Shown here in pieces: positions 9,128-17,081 of a stretch of DNA of 64,000 nt (the first letter of the stretch is position 1; each line of letters opens with the position of its first letter). The DNA comes from Streptomyces sp. L2 (GTDB lineage Bacteria > Actinomycetota > Actinomycetes > Streptomycetales > Streptomycetaceae). The translations under genes and the position numbers were made by a program. The notes below the pieces were generated by a model, which was given only the letters and a program-made list of their open reading frames with translations, ran no database searches and was not told where the DNA came from. Location of the stretch: assembly GCF_004124325.1 (NCBI RefSeq), contig NZ_QBDT01000001.1:7316001-7380000 (forward strand). Reading direction: 5' to 3'.

Positions 9128-11827
9128 TCAGCCCGCCGGGAGGGTGTGCTCCGGCGTGTTCCAGCCGGAGATCCTGACGCGCGGCACCGATCCGTGCAGA
9201 TCGGCCGTGCGGTAGGTGGCGGTCAGCGTCACCGCGTCGCCCGGCCACAGGCTGATCTCGTTGTCCGACCAGCGCACCGGCAGCACGGGCCTGCCCTGCC
9301 CGTCGACGAGGTGGACGTCCATCAGCAGTGACGGCGTCTTCCCGTCGGCGGGGCCGTGCAGGGTCACCGTCGTGGTGGACGTGCCCCCCTTCGACTCGGT
9401 GGCGGCCGTCGCCGACACCGGGGCCCCGGCCATCGAGGACAGTCCCGACAGGTCGGCGTAGTGCGTCGTCGGCGTGTGGTACCAGTCGGTGTCGTCCCAG
9501 TCGAGGGTGTCGGGCTCGGTGGAGAGCCAGTACACGTTCCGGCTCACCTCCGTGCCGTCGGCGTCCGTCAGCACCAGGCGCAGCAGATACGTCGGCGACA
9601 GGCCACCCACCGACGCGGGCAGGGTGAGCGCGGTGGTGTGCGCTCCGTCCCCGTCCACCGCGACACCGGCGACGGTCTTGTCGTACTTCTGGGTGCCGTC
9701 GCTGTCGAACAGCGTGGCCCGCGCGGTGAGTTCGCCGGCGCGGGCGTGGCGCTGGTTCACCACGGCGACGGTGCGGTCGTCGTAGGAGTACTGGATGTGC
9801 AGCGGCTCGTTCGCCTTCTTGGCGCCGAAGTAGGCGCCGCCCTGGTCCAGGTAGCGGTCCAGCAGCTGCCAGTGCAGCGAGGTCCAGCCGCTGTCGAACA
9901 TCCAGTAGACGACCCCGGTCGCCGGCTTCGAGGCGTCCGTGGCGTTGCGGTCGTAGGCCTCGAACTGGGCGCGGACGTTCTCGTACTGGGCGAGCTGGGC
10001 CTTGCGCACGTAGTCGGAGAGGCCGGTCGGGGCGCCGTAGCGGCCGGTGAGGGCGTCGTCGTAGATCTTCAGGGTGTCGAAGACGGGCGAGGGCGAGCGG
10101 TGGTACTGCCGGGCGTCCGGCTGCTGCCAGAGGCTGTCGAGTTCGGCGGGGGACAGCATCCGGCGCAGGGTGTCGAGCGTGGGGATGTCGGGGCCCGCGC
10201 TCGTCTCCGAGTTGAAGCCGGTGGCGCCGCCCTCGCGTTTGGCGTACCAGTAGCCGGGCGGCACCCAGTCGTAGGGCCCGGTCATCTTCATGCCCGAACT
10301 GCCCAGCTGCGGAGAGGAGTTGTCGGAGGCTGCGGCGACGACCGGGACCGGCCAGTCGGCGGCCCTCAGTGCGTCCAGGTACGTCTTCTCGATCTTCTCG
10401 TCGGGGGCGAAGTCGCTGCCGACGAGGAAGGAGATCACGCTGGGGTGGTCGCGCAGCCGGGCGGCCTCGGCGGCCATGGAGGCGGCGGCCACGGGATAGT
10501 CGGCGGCGGTCCACTTCTCTCCGTTCTCGCCGCCGTTGACCTCGCCCTCCCATTTGTCGCAGCACTCCCAGCCGGGCAGGGTGAGGATGCCGTACCGGTC
10601 GGCCAGGTCGAAGAACTCGTCGGGTTCGATGTGGCCTTCCAGCCGGATGGTGTTCAGGCCCAGGTCGAGCGCGTACTTCAGGCGGTTCTCGACGTAGGCG
10701 CGGTCCCAGCGCAGGAACTCGTCCGGCGACCAGCCGCCGCCCTTGATCAGCAGCGGGCGGCCGTTGATCCGGTACTGGCGGTCGCCCGCCGCGTTCAGGG
10801 GCGCCCGGACGTCCCGGATGCCGAAGGTCTCGTGCGCGGTGTCCGACGGTGTGCCGGAGACGGACGCGGTCAGGTCGAGGTCGTACAGCGGCTGTCCGCC
10901 CATTCCGGCCGGCCACCACACCCTCGGCGAGGTCAGACGCAGGGCGGGCACGTCGGCGGGGGAGAAGGTGACGGTCCGCGTCTCGTGGGCGGCGAGCCGT
11001 ACCGTCCGGGAGAAGCGGATCGCGCCGATGCCGCCGGTGACCTCGGCCGTGACCGTCGCCGCGGAGTCGTTGCGGGCCCGCGCCTTCACGGTCAGATCGG
11101 CGGTGGCCAGGGACGGCACCGCCAGCTCGGTCACGACGTGCGCGTCCCGCAGCGCGACCGGGCCGCCGCGGCGGACCAGGACGTCACGGACGATGCCCAT
11201 GTTCTGGTCGGGCGGCGGCTGCAGCCAGTCGATCCAGCCCATGGTGAGGTCCGTGTCCGGGTCGTTGGGCCGGATCCGGAAGGCGACCGTGTTCGTGCCG
11301 GACCGCACCAGCGAGGTGATGTCCAGCTCGTGGTGGGTGTACGCGCCGGTCACGTCCTCGGCGGTGGCCACCCGCCGGCCGTCGACGTACACGTCGGCCG
11401 CCGAGACGACCCCGCTGAAGTCCAGGTAGGTACGGCGGCCGGTGTCCTCGACGGTGAAGTCGGAGCGGTACCACCAGGGCACCTGGAACCGGGACTTGGG
11501 GATCTTCTGCAGGTTCGTCGAGTAGAACGGGTCGGCGTACACCCCGTCGGTGAGCAGGGCGGCCAGCACCGTCGAGCGGGGACCCGCCGGGTACCAGCCC
11601 TTCGCCGGGTAGCCGGGGGAGGACACCGCCGACGCCGGGTCGGCCACCTCGGCCGTCGACTGGATGGCGTACCCGGTGAGGGGGGTGCTGGACCCGGCGG
11701 CCGAGGGGACCGCGGTGGCGGCCGGCACGGCCGGGGTCTCCGGTCCGGCCCAGGCGCCGGGGGCGAGCGCGCCGAGCAGGGCCAGGACCACGGCGACGGT
11801 GGCGAACCGGCGTCCGGGAGGGGGCAT
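9128..11827 (-). CDS. csxA: Secreted GH2 exo-beta-D-glucosaminidase (CsxA-like)
   Basis: An 899-residue exported glycoside hydrolase of family 2. The signal peptide is MPPPGRRFATVAVVLALLGA and onward. After an N-terminal jelly-roll and Ig-like domain comes the TIM barrel with LEGHIEPDEFFDLADRYG, SFLVGSDFAPDE (Asp472) and GFNSETSAGPDIP (Glu541). These match the acid/base and nucleophile regions of Amycolatopsis CsxA (Asp469, Glu541), which removes glucosamine from the non-reducing end of chitosan oligosaccharides; beta-mannosidase is the main alternative. Start ATG 11827 has GGAGG 8 bases upstream; GTG 11842 does not. It is preceded by a strong promoter, a 19-bp operator and, further up, the ROK regulator gene. 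Confidence 0.88.
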   Translation of the reverse strand: MPPPGRRFATVAVVLALLGALAPGAWAGPETPAVPAATAVPSAAGSSTPLTGYAIQSTAEVADPASAVSSPGYPAKGWYPAGPRSTVLAALLTDGVYADPFYSTNLQKIPKSRFQVPWWYRSDFTVEDTGRRTYLDFSGVVSAADVYVDGRRVATAEDVTGAYTHHELDITSLVRSGTNTVAFRIRPNDPDTDLTMGWIDWLQPPPDQNMGIVRDVLVRRGGPVALRDAHVVTELAVPSLATADLTVKARARNDSAATVTAEVTGGIGAIRFSRTVRLAAHETRTVTFSPADVPALRLTSPRVWWPAGMGGQPLYDLDLTASVSGTPSDTAHETFGIRDVRAPLNAAGDRQYRINGRPLLIKGGGWSPDEFLRWDRAYVENRLKYALDLGLNTIRLEGHIEPDEFFDLADRYGILTLPGWECCDKWEGEVNGGENGEKWTAADYPVAAASMAAEAARLRDHPSVISFLVGSDFAPDEKIEKTYLDALRAADWPVPVVAAASDNSSPQLGSSGMKMTGPYDWVPPGYWYAKREGGATGFNSETSAGPDIPTLDTLRRMLSPAELDSLWQQPDARQYHRSPSPVFDTLKIYDDALTGRYGAPTGLSDYVRKAQLAQYENVRAQFEAYDRNATDASKPATGVVYWMFDSGWTSLHWQLLDRYLDQGGAYFGAKKANEPLHIQYSYDDRTVAVVNQRHARAGELTARATLFDSDGTQKYDKTVAGVAVDGDGAHTTALTLPASVGGLSPTYLLRLVLTDADGTEVSRNVYWLSTEPDTLDWDDTDWYHTPTTHYADLSGLSSMAGAPVSATAATESKGGTSTTTVTLHGPADGKTPSLLMDVHLVDGQGRPVLPVRWSDNEISLWPGDAVTLTATYRTADLHGSVPRVRISGWNTPEHTLPAG

Positions 11828-11849
11828 GGCAGGAGCCTCCACTTGTAAA

Positions 11850-11868
11850 GTTAGGAAACTTTACTAAC
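11850..11868. promoter_or_regulatory. Operator for ROK-family regulator (GH2 gene)
   Basis: GTTAGGAAACTTTACTAAC is a 19-bp dyad (GTTAG-N-AAA-C-TTT-N-CTAAC) with one mismatched pair. It lies just downstream of the predicted transcription start of the GH2 gene, the right place for repression. ROK/XylR regulators commonly bind AT-rich dyads of this kind. Confidence 0.65.
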
Positions 11869-11876
11869 CGCGCCTC

Positions 11877-11905
11877 AAGCTAGAGCCGAAGTCACGCCGT
11901 GTCAA
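11877..11905 (-). promoter_or_regulatory. Housekeeping-type promoter of the GH2 gene
   Basis: On the minus strand TTGACA (11905-11900) and TAGCTT (11882-11877) are separated by exactly 17 bp. Transcription would start near 11870, immediately before the operator. Confidence 0.65.
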
Positions 11906-11949
11906 TCACCTGATCGGTGGGGCGGGTTGGGGGCGGCGCGGTCGTGGCT

Positions 11950-12314
11950 GTGGCCGGCGGGCGTTGGCCCACCGCCGTTGGTCTGCGGCGGTTGGTCTAC
12001 GGCGGTTGGCCTGCCGGTGTTGGCCCCCTGCTCGCGATCGCCGGCGTTGGCCCACGGCCGTTGGCCTACGGGTGTTGACTCCGTACCAGCGACCGCCAGC
12101 TGTTGGCCCACAGCCGTTGGCGAACCGTCGTGGGCACCTGCCCCTGATCGCCGCCTGTTGGCCCACGGCTGTGGGCCTACGGGCGTGGCCCCTCGCCGCT
12201 GACCCACGGCTGTTGACCCACGGCTGTTGGGCCACAGCCGTTGGCCTACATCTGTTGGCGGCCGATCGTTTTGCCCACGGCTGTTTGCCCACGGCTGTTT
12301 GCCTACGGCTGTAG
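11950..12314. repeat. 14-bp imperfect tandem repeat array
   Basis: About 26 periods of a 14-bp unit with consensus GTTGGCCCACGGCT. Exact 14-bp spacing is seen at 11963, 11977, 11991, 12005, 12046, 12060, 12102, 12157, 12171, 12212, 12226, 12240, 12283 and 12297; longer blocks of 27, 28 and 41 bp are near multiples of 14 with decayed interiors. The array fills the 475-bp gap between the ROK regulator and the GH2 gene and runs into the last codons of the ROK gene. Because 14 is not a multiple of 3, all frames show pseudo-repeats; it does not look coding. No gene, spacer structure or terminator is otherwise visible in this gap. Confidence 0.9.
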
Positions 12315-13532
12315 GTCCCCGGCCGCAGGCCCGCAACCCCCCGCCTTCCGGTCGAACACCAGATCGCGGGCGGCACCCAGCGCCGTCGCCACCGCTCCCA
12401 GCAGTACGGCGTCCTCGCCCAGCCGGCTCGGCGCGATCCGCGGCCGCAGTGGCGTGAGTGCGCGCAGGCGTTCGCGGACCGGCTCCAGCAGCAGGTCCAC
12501 GCTGTGGCCGACGCCGCCGCCGAGCACCACGAGGTCGGGGTCGAGCACGGCCGCGGCCGCCGCCACGGTGTGCGCGATCCGCTCTGACTCCAGCTCCACG
12601 GCCCGCACCGCGGCCCGGTTGCCCTGCCGGGCCGCGTCGAAGACGGCCTTCGCGGTGAGCTGCCCGCTCATCCCGAACTCACGGGCGGCCTCCACCACGG
12701 CCACCCCCGACACCGCGTCCTCCAGCCGCTCCGGTTTGCGCCGGCCCGGCCATGGCAGGAACCCGATCTCCCCGGCCAGCCCGCGTGCCCCGGTGAACAG
12801 CCGCCCCTCACGGACGATCCCCATCCCGAGCCCGGTGCCGATCAGGATGTAGGCGAAGAGCCGGCTACCGGCGCCGACGCCGTACGTGTACTCGCCCAGC
12901 GCGGCCAGGTTGGCGTCGTTGTGCACCTCCAGGGGGACGCCCAGCTCCTCGCGGATGTGGTCGATCAGTCCCGTGCGGCCCCAGCCGGGCAGATGCATCG
13001 CGTAGCGGACTCGCCGCTGCTTCTCGTCGTACACGCCGGGCGTGCCCACCACGCCGTGGACCACCTCGGCCGGGTCGACGCCCGCGTTGGCGACGACCTG
13101 GCGCGCGCTGTCCACGACCAGTTCGGCCAGGGCGGTGGAGGCGCGGGCCCGGTTGCGGACGTCGGCCCGGGCGACCACCGTGCCGTCCAGGTCGGCGACG
13201 GCCGCCCGCACCCAGCCGCGCCCGATGTCCACGCCCAGCACGTGCCCGGCGGCCGGATCGGGGGAGTACAGCACGGCGGTGCGGCCGCGTTCGGGCGCGT
13301 GTGTGCCCACCTCGTGGACCAGTCCGGCCGTCTCCAGTGAGGCCAGCGCGCTGGAGACGGTCGGCTTCGACAGGCCCGTCTCCCGTGCCAGCTGGGCGCG
13401 CGAGGCGGCACCGAGCGCGCGCAGCCGGTCCAGCAGCAGCCGCTCGTTCGTCCTGCGCAGAAGCCGGCGGTTCCACGGCTGGTCCGGCTGGTCTGCGGCG
13501 TCACTGGCGGGCATCGCACCATTCTCATGCAT
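12303..13532 (-). CDS. ROK-family transcriptional regulator
   Basis: A 409-residue repressor. Residues about 30-85 form a winged helix (RAQLARETGLSKPTVSSALASLE), followed by the ROK kinase-like domain (VLGVDIGRGWVRAAV, GTPGVYDE, HNDANLAALGEY, LIGTGLGMGIV). The usual ROK zinc motif CxCGxxGCxE after GEIG is missing; the segment reads GEIGFLPWPGRRKPERLED. ROK repressors normally sense sugars; between an exo-glucosaminidase and a permease, an aminosugar or disaccharide is the likely inducer, similar in idea to CsnR of the Streptomyces chitosanase regulon. ATG 13532 and ATG 13514 are both possible starts. The final residues are encoded by the edge of the 14-bp array. Confidence 0.88.
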   Translation of the reverse strand: MHENGAMPASDAADQPDQPWNRRLLRRTNERLLLDRLRALGAASRAQLARETGLSKPTVSSALASLETAGLVHEVGTHAPERGRTAVLYSPDPAAGHVLGVDIGRGWVRAAVADLDGTVVARADVRNRARASTALAELVVDSARQVVANAGVDPAEVVHGVVGTPGVYDEKQRRVRYAMHLPGWGRTGLIDHIREELGVPLEVHNDANLAALGEYTYGVGAGSRLFAYILIGTGLGMGIVREGRLFTGARGLAGEIGFLPWPGRRKPERLEDAVSGVAVVEAAREFGMSGQLTAKAVFDAARQGNRAAVRAVELESERIAHTVAAAAAVLDPDLVVLGGGVGHSVDLLLEPVRERLRALTPLRPRIAPSRLGEDAVLLGAVATALGAARDLVFDRKAGGCGPAAGDLQP

Positions 13533-13545
13533 TCCCGGCGCCTAC

Positions 13546-13574
13546 TTGACGCATATAGTAAGTCTCCTTAACTT
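13546..13574 (+). promoter_or_regulatory. Housekeeping-type promoter of the permease gene
   Basis: TTGACG (13546-13551) and TAACTT (13569-13574) are 17 bp apart. The spacer holds the ROK-like operator at 13554-13572. Confidence 0.6.
13554..13572. promoter_or_regulatory. Operator for ROK-family regulator (ROK/permease divergent region)
   Basis: Read on the minus strand this is GTTAAGGAGACTTACTATA. It shares GTTA and TTACTA at the same spacing with the GH2 operator (12 of 19 positions identical, no gaps). It overlaps the permease promoter and lies upstream of the ROK start, with TACTAT as a possible minus-strand -10 box, so one site could control both divergent genes. Confidence 0.5.
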
Positions 13575-13639
13575 TATCCGCCAGTCAGCCCGGCCGGGTC
13601 GTCGCCGCGAGTCACCGAGCATCGCCGCGAGCCGGACGG

Positions 13640-13671
13640 CTGTGCGCCGCCCGTCCTGTGCGCCGCCCGTC
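13640..13671. repeat. 16-bp perfect tandem duplication
   Basis: CTGTGCGCCGCCCGTC occurs twice back to back in the leader of the permease gene, 15 bp before its start codon. Confidence 0.75.
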
Positions 13672-13686
13672 CCGTCAGGAGTGCCC

Positions 13687-15141
13687 ATGTCCGGTAGCCC
13701 GCCACCCCCGGGTGGCTTCGTCCGACGAGTCGGCCTGTTCCAGGCCACGGCCATCAACATGAGCCAGATGTGCGGCATCGGCCCGTTCGTGACGATCCCG
13801 CTGATGGTCGCCGCGTTCGGCGGCCCGCAGGCGGTCATCGGCTTCGTCGCGGGCGCGGTGCTGGCGCTCTGCGACGGACTGGTCTGGGCCGAACTGGGCG
13901 CCGCCATGCCCGGATCCGGCGGCAGCTACGTCTATCTGCGCCAGGCCTTCCAGTACCGCACCGGCCGACTGATGCCGTTCCTGTTCGTATGGACGGCGAT
14001 GCTGTTCATCCCGCTGATCATGTCCACGGGCGTCGTCGGCTTCGTCCAGTACCTGGGCTATCTCGCCCCGGGCCTGGGGCAGACCGCAGGGGACCTGACC
14101 GGCCTCGGCGTCATCGCCCTGGTGGTGCTCCTGCTCTGGCGCGGCATCGAGCACATCGCCCGGATCACCGCCGTGATGTGGACGGTGATGATCGCCTCAG
14201 TCCTGCTGGTGATCGTCGCCGCCGCCACCGACTTCAGCCCGCATCTGGCCTTCACCTACCCGGCCCACGCGTTCGACCTGATCGGCGGCCACTTCTGGCT
14301 CGGCTTCGCCGCGGGCCTGACCATCGGCATCTACGACTACCTCGGCTACAACACCACTGCCTACATGGGCGCCGAGATCAAGGACCCGGGCCGCACCCTG
14401 CCGCGCTCGATCATCTTCTCGATCCTCGGCATCATGACGATCTACCTGCTGCTCCAGATCGGCACCCTCGGCGTCGTCGACTGGCACCGGATGACCGACC
14501 CGCACGACATCGCCTCCACCTCCGTGGCCTCCGCCGTGCTGGAGAAGACGTGGGGCAAGGGCGCCGCCGACACGGTCACCGTGCTCATCCTGGTCACGGC
14601 GTTCGCCTCGGTCTTCGCGGGCCTGCTGGGCGGCTCCCGGGTGCCGTACGACGCCGCCCGCGACCGGGTGTTCTTCCGCCCGTACGGCAAGCTGCACCCG
14701 CGGCACCGCTTCCCCGTGCTGGGTCTGGCCACCATGGGCGTGATCACCGCGGTCGGCTTCCTGATCGGCCGCCACACCGACCTGGCGACCCTGATCCAGC
14801 TGCTCACCACGGTGATGGTGATCGTGCAGGCGCTGGCGCAGATCGTCGCACTGTCGGTCCTGCGGCGCCGGCAGCCGGGGCTGCGCCGCCCCTACCGCAT
14901 GTGGCTCTACCCGGTGCCGAGCATCCTCGCCTTCGTCGGCTGGTGCGTGATCTACGGCTACGCCGACCGCAACTCGCCAGGCCGCCGTCCCATCGAGTGG
15001 TCCCTGGGCTGGCTCGCCCTCGGCTGTGTGGCGTTCCTGATCTGGGCGCGGACGGAGAAGGTGTGGCCGTTCGGCGAGCGGGAGATCAGCGAGGAGTACC
15101 TCGCGGGGCACGATCCCGACACGCAGCCCCAAAGGACCTGA
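13687..15141 (+). CDS. APC-family amino acid/amine permease
   Basis: A 484-residue membrane transporter with about 12 hydrophobic segments. The first helix region reads ATAINMSQMCGIGPFVTIPLM with the APC-type unwound GIG, and PGSGGSYVYLRQAF is the conserved loop after helix 2. IYDYLGYNTTAYMGAEIKDPGRTLPRSI is the helix 6-7 region of the family. ATG 13687 has AGGAG upstream. It is divergent from the ROK regulator with a shared operator, so the substrate might be related to aminosugar breakdown, although APC proteins usually carry amino acids or polyamines. The frame is open far upstream across the ROK promoter, which is not coding. Confidence 0.88.
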   Translation: MSGSPPPPGGFVRRVGLFQATAINMSQMCGIGPFVTIPLMVAAFGGPQAVIGFVAGAVLALCDGLVWAELGAAMPGSGGSYVYLRQAFQYRTGRLMPFLFVWTAMLFIPLIMSTGVVGFVQYLGYLAPGLGQTAGDLTGLGVIALVVLLLWRGIEHIARITAVMWTVMIASVLLVIVAAATDFSPHLAFTYPAHAFDLIGGHFWLGFAAGLTIGIYDYLGYNTTAYMGAEIKDPGRTLPRSIIFSILGIMTIYLLLQIGTLGVVDWHRMTDPHDIASTSVASAVLEKTWGKGAADTVTVLILVTAFASVFAGLLGGSRVPYDAARDRVFFRPYGKLHPRHRFPVLGLATMGVITAVGFLIGRHTDLATLIQLLTTVMVIVQALAQIVALSVLRRRQPGLRRPYRMWLYPVPSILAFVGWCVIYGYADRNSPGRRPIEWSLGWLALGCVAFLIWARTEKVWPFGEREISEEYLAGHDPDTQPQRT

Positions 15142-15188
15142 GCGGCACAACCGCCCCCCGAGGGGGTAGAGTTACGGCAGTCGTCGTC

Positions 15189-15226
15189 AGCCTCCCCGGT
15201 CTGGACCAGTGTCCGCCGGGGAGGCT
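15189..15226 (+). promoter_or_regulatory. Stem-loop masking the ribosome binding site of the GNAT gene
   Basis: AGCCTCCCCGG (15189-15199) pairs perfectly with CCGGGGAGGCT (15216-15226) across a 16-nt loop. The 3' arm contains the GGGGAGG ribosome binding site used by ATG 15234 and is followed by TTTCGTT. It may be the terminator of the permease, a translational lock on the GNAT gene, or both. Confidence 0.6.
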
Positions 15227-15233
15227 TTCGTTC

Positions 15234-15851
15234 ATGACCGAAACCCATCATCCTGACGTCCGTGTCCGCCCCGCGACCGCCGCGGACCGGCCCACCGTGG
15301 AGCGGCTGTGGCCGCTGTTCCGCCACGACCTGTCCGAGTTCCGCGGCGTGCTCCCCGCCGCCGACGGCACCTTCCGCAGCGACCGCGTCGGGCACGCCTT
15401 CACCGGGCCGGGATGGGCGCCGTACCTGTTCACCTGCGGCGACAGCCCCGCCGGATTCGCCTTCGTGCGTGCGCTGGACGCCCCGGTCCGCGTGCTGAAC
15501 AGCTTCTTCGTCGTCCGTGGAGCCCGCCGGTCGGGCCTCGGACTGCGGGCCGCCCGCGCGGTGCTGACCCGGCACCCGGGTCCCTGGACGATCGCCTTCC
15601 AGCACGACAACCCGGCCGCCGTCCGGTTCTGGCCCCGGGTCGCCCAGGACCTGGCCGGGGACGCCTGGACCCGCGAGGCCCGCCCGGTACCGGACCGCCC
15701 GGAGCTGCCCCCGGACCTGTGGATCTCGTTCACGGTGCGGGCGCCGCGTCCCGCACCGGCCGGCGGCGACGGCGGTGCGGTGGGGGCGAGGCGCACGCAT
15801 CGTGGAACTGTCCCGCGTTCCATCGTGCGAACACCGGACGACCTGGAGTGA
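15234..15851 (+). CDS. GNAT-family N-acetyltransferase
   Basis: A 205-residue protein with a GNAT fold: VRVRPATAADRPTVERLWPLF at the start, NSFFVVRGARRSGLGLRAARAVL as the beta4-acetyl-CoA loop region, and FQHDNPAAVRFWPRVA near the end. It resembles the small predicted acetyltransferases found in many Streptomyces; the substrate is unknown. The last 30 residues are Arg/Gly-rich and not part of the fold. ATG 15234 is supported by GGGGAGG at 9 bases, which lies in the arm of a hairpin. Confidence 0.8.
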   Translation: MTETHHPDVRVRPATAADRPTVERLWPLFRHDLSEFRGVLPAADGTFRSDRVGHAFTGPGWAPYLFTCGDSPAGFAFVRALDAPVRVLNSFFVVRGARRSGLGLRAARAVLTRHPGPWTIAFQHDNPAAVRFWPRVAQDLAGDAWTREARPVPDRPELPPDLWISFTVRAPRPAPAGGDGGAVGARRTHRGTVPRSIVRTPDDLE

Positions 15852-15868
15852 GCGAGCCGAGGCGGGCC

Positions 15869-16330
15869 ATGACCGACGAACCGAGCTTTGTGTACGTCAC
15901 CTACATCGCGAGCGGCGCCGAGCGGGTCTGGGCCGCGCTCACCGACGCCGATCTGACCGCCGCCTACTGGGGGCACCGCAACGTCTCCGACTGGCGGCCG
16001 GGCTCGCGCTGGGAACACGTCCGGGCGGACGGCTCGCGCGTCGCCGACGTGGTCGGCAGCGTCGCCGAGAGCTCACCGCCGGTCCGGCTGGTGACCACGT
16101 GGGCGGCGCCCGGCCGGGCGGAGGGCGAGGACCGGCATGCGCGGGTGACCTTCGAGATCCGGCCGTACGAGGACATCGTCCGGCTGACCGTCACCCACGC
16201 GGAGCTGAGCGGTGAGGACGAGTACGAGGGCGCCGCGTCCGGGTGGCCCGCCGTCCTGTCCAACCTCAAGACGCTGCTGGAGACCGGCCGCACCCTCCCG
16301 CAGGCGCCCTGGCGGATGCCCCGGAACTGA
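15869..16330 (+). CDS. SRPBCC (AHSA1/START-like) protein
   Basis: A 153-residue protein of the helix-grip superfamily related to Aha1 and polyketide cyclases. FVYVTYIASGAERVWAALTDADLTAAYWGHRNVSDWRPGSRWEHV is the typical N-terminal half; the C-terminal helix is GWPAVLSNLKTLLETG. It follows the GNAT gene by 17 bp and is probably in the same transcript. Such proteins bind hydrophobic ligands, but nothing here shows which. Confidence 0.85.
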   Translation: MTDEPSFVYVTYIASGAERVWAALTDADLTAAYWGHRNVSDWRPGSRWEHVRADGSRVADVVGSVAESSPPVRLVTTWAAPGRAEGEDRHARVTFEIRPYEDIVRLTVTHAELSGEDEYEGAASGWPAVLSNLKTLLETGRTLPQAPWRMPRN

Positions 16331-16385
16331 GTGCGCGGGCGGTGGCGGGGACCGGCCCAGGCCGGCGGGCCCCGGGGACGCGCCG

Positions 16386-16415
16386 GAGGCCGGCCCGCAC
16401 AGGCGGGCCGGCCTC
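16386..16415. terminator. Bidirectional terminator hairpin
   Basis: A 13-bp perfect stem (GAGGCCGGCCCGC with GCGGGCCGGCCTC) closes on the 4-nt loop ACAG and is followed by TCGTTT. It separates the convergent SRPBCC and SPW genes. Confidence 0.85.
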
Positions 16416-16480
16416 TCGTTTCCTCGTGCCCTTTCCTTCCTCGTGCCGCCGTTCCTGCAGCTCTCCTCGTGCCGCCGTCC

Positions 16481-16918
16481 CTACGGCCGCGCGGCGCTCC
16501 TCGCGGACGCACCGGCGCACAGCGCCCCGAGGACGATGGCCAGCGCGCCGATGACGATGTTGTTGACGATCACGCCGGTGTCCGGGCTGCTGCCCACGAT
16601 CCAGGGTGCGATGATCATCCAGACGCCCAGGGCGCACATCGCCCAGCTGAGGCCGTACATCCGGGCGGGTGCCGTGGTGAACCCCAGCGCCAGCAGCCCG
16701 ATCGCGATGCCCATGATCAGGTTGTGGACCACGAGGGGCGGCTGGCTCGCCGTGTAGTGCACGATCCACGGTGAGGCCGCGCAGTACAGGCCGAGCAGGA
16801 ACACCGGCCCGTCCACGAGTGCCACATCACGGCCGCCGAGCATGCGGGCGTAGCGCTCCCGCATCTCGGAGACATCGGGGTGGCTGCTGATATCGCCCCT
16901 GTGCGAGACGTTGGCCAT
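16481..16918 (-). CDS. SPW-repeat membrane protein
   Basis: A 145-residue protein with four hydrophobic segments and two SPW-type motifs, ASPWIVHYT and APWIVGSS, each followed by a helix. This small membrane family is widespread and uncharacterised. The N-terminal 35 residues (HPDVSEMRERYARMLGGRD) are soluble. AAAGGAGA precedes ATG 16918. A perfect 17-bp dyad lies about 50 bp upstream. Confidence 0.82.
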   Translation of the reverse strand: MANVSHRGDISSHPDVSEMRERYARMLGGRDVALVDGPVFLLGLYCAASPWIVHYTASQPPLVVHNLIMGIAIGLLALGFTTAPARMYGLSWAMCALGVWMIIAPWIVGSSPDTGVIVNNIVIGALAIVLGALCAGASARSAARP

Positions 16919-16969
16919 GACTCGTCTCCTTTGACTGGCAGGCCTGACCGCGTGTTTGGTGCGGTATGC

Positions 16970-16986
16970 GGTAAGCGCCGCTTACC
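16970..16986. promoter_or_regulatory. 17-bp perfect dyad upstream of the SPW gene
   Basis: GGTAAGCG-C-CGCTTACC is a perfect inverted repeat between 52 and 68 bases upstream of ATG 16918, followed (on the minus strand side upstream) by an unusually AT-rich stretch. It looks like a dimer binding site; no regulator gene is adjacent. Confidence 0.45.
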
Positions 16987-17081
16987 ATCCATTCTGCTCT
17001 TATTTCTTCTTTATGTGTAGAGCTCACGGGCGAACCCGACGGGCACCCGTGGCAGCCCTCCCGAAGATTTCCCGGGCGCGG

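Noticed and set aside
9356..11848. 830-codon plus-strand ORF
   Set aside because: Antisense to the GH2 gene, whose catalytic motifs are intact; composition is Gly/Arg/Val-rich without motifs.
11950..12314. CRISPR array
   Set aside because: The units are contiguous 14-bp copies with no unique spacers and no cas genes nearby.
11902..12376. Overlapping ORFs of 91-156 codons with PTAVGQ-like or VGPQPWAN-like repeats
   Set aside because: They appear in several frames on both strands because the 14-bp repeat cycles through all frames; no ribosome site or codon bias supports translation.
13042..13686. N-terminal extension of the permease frame
   Set aside because: It is antisense to the ROK gene and crosses both promoters and operators; the conserved start is ATG 13687.
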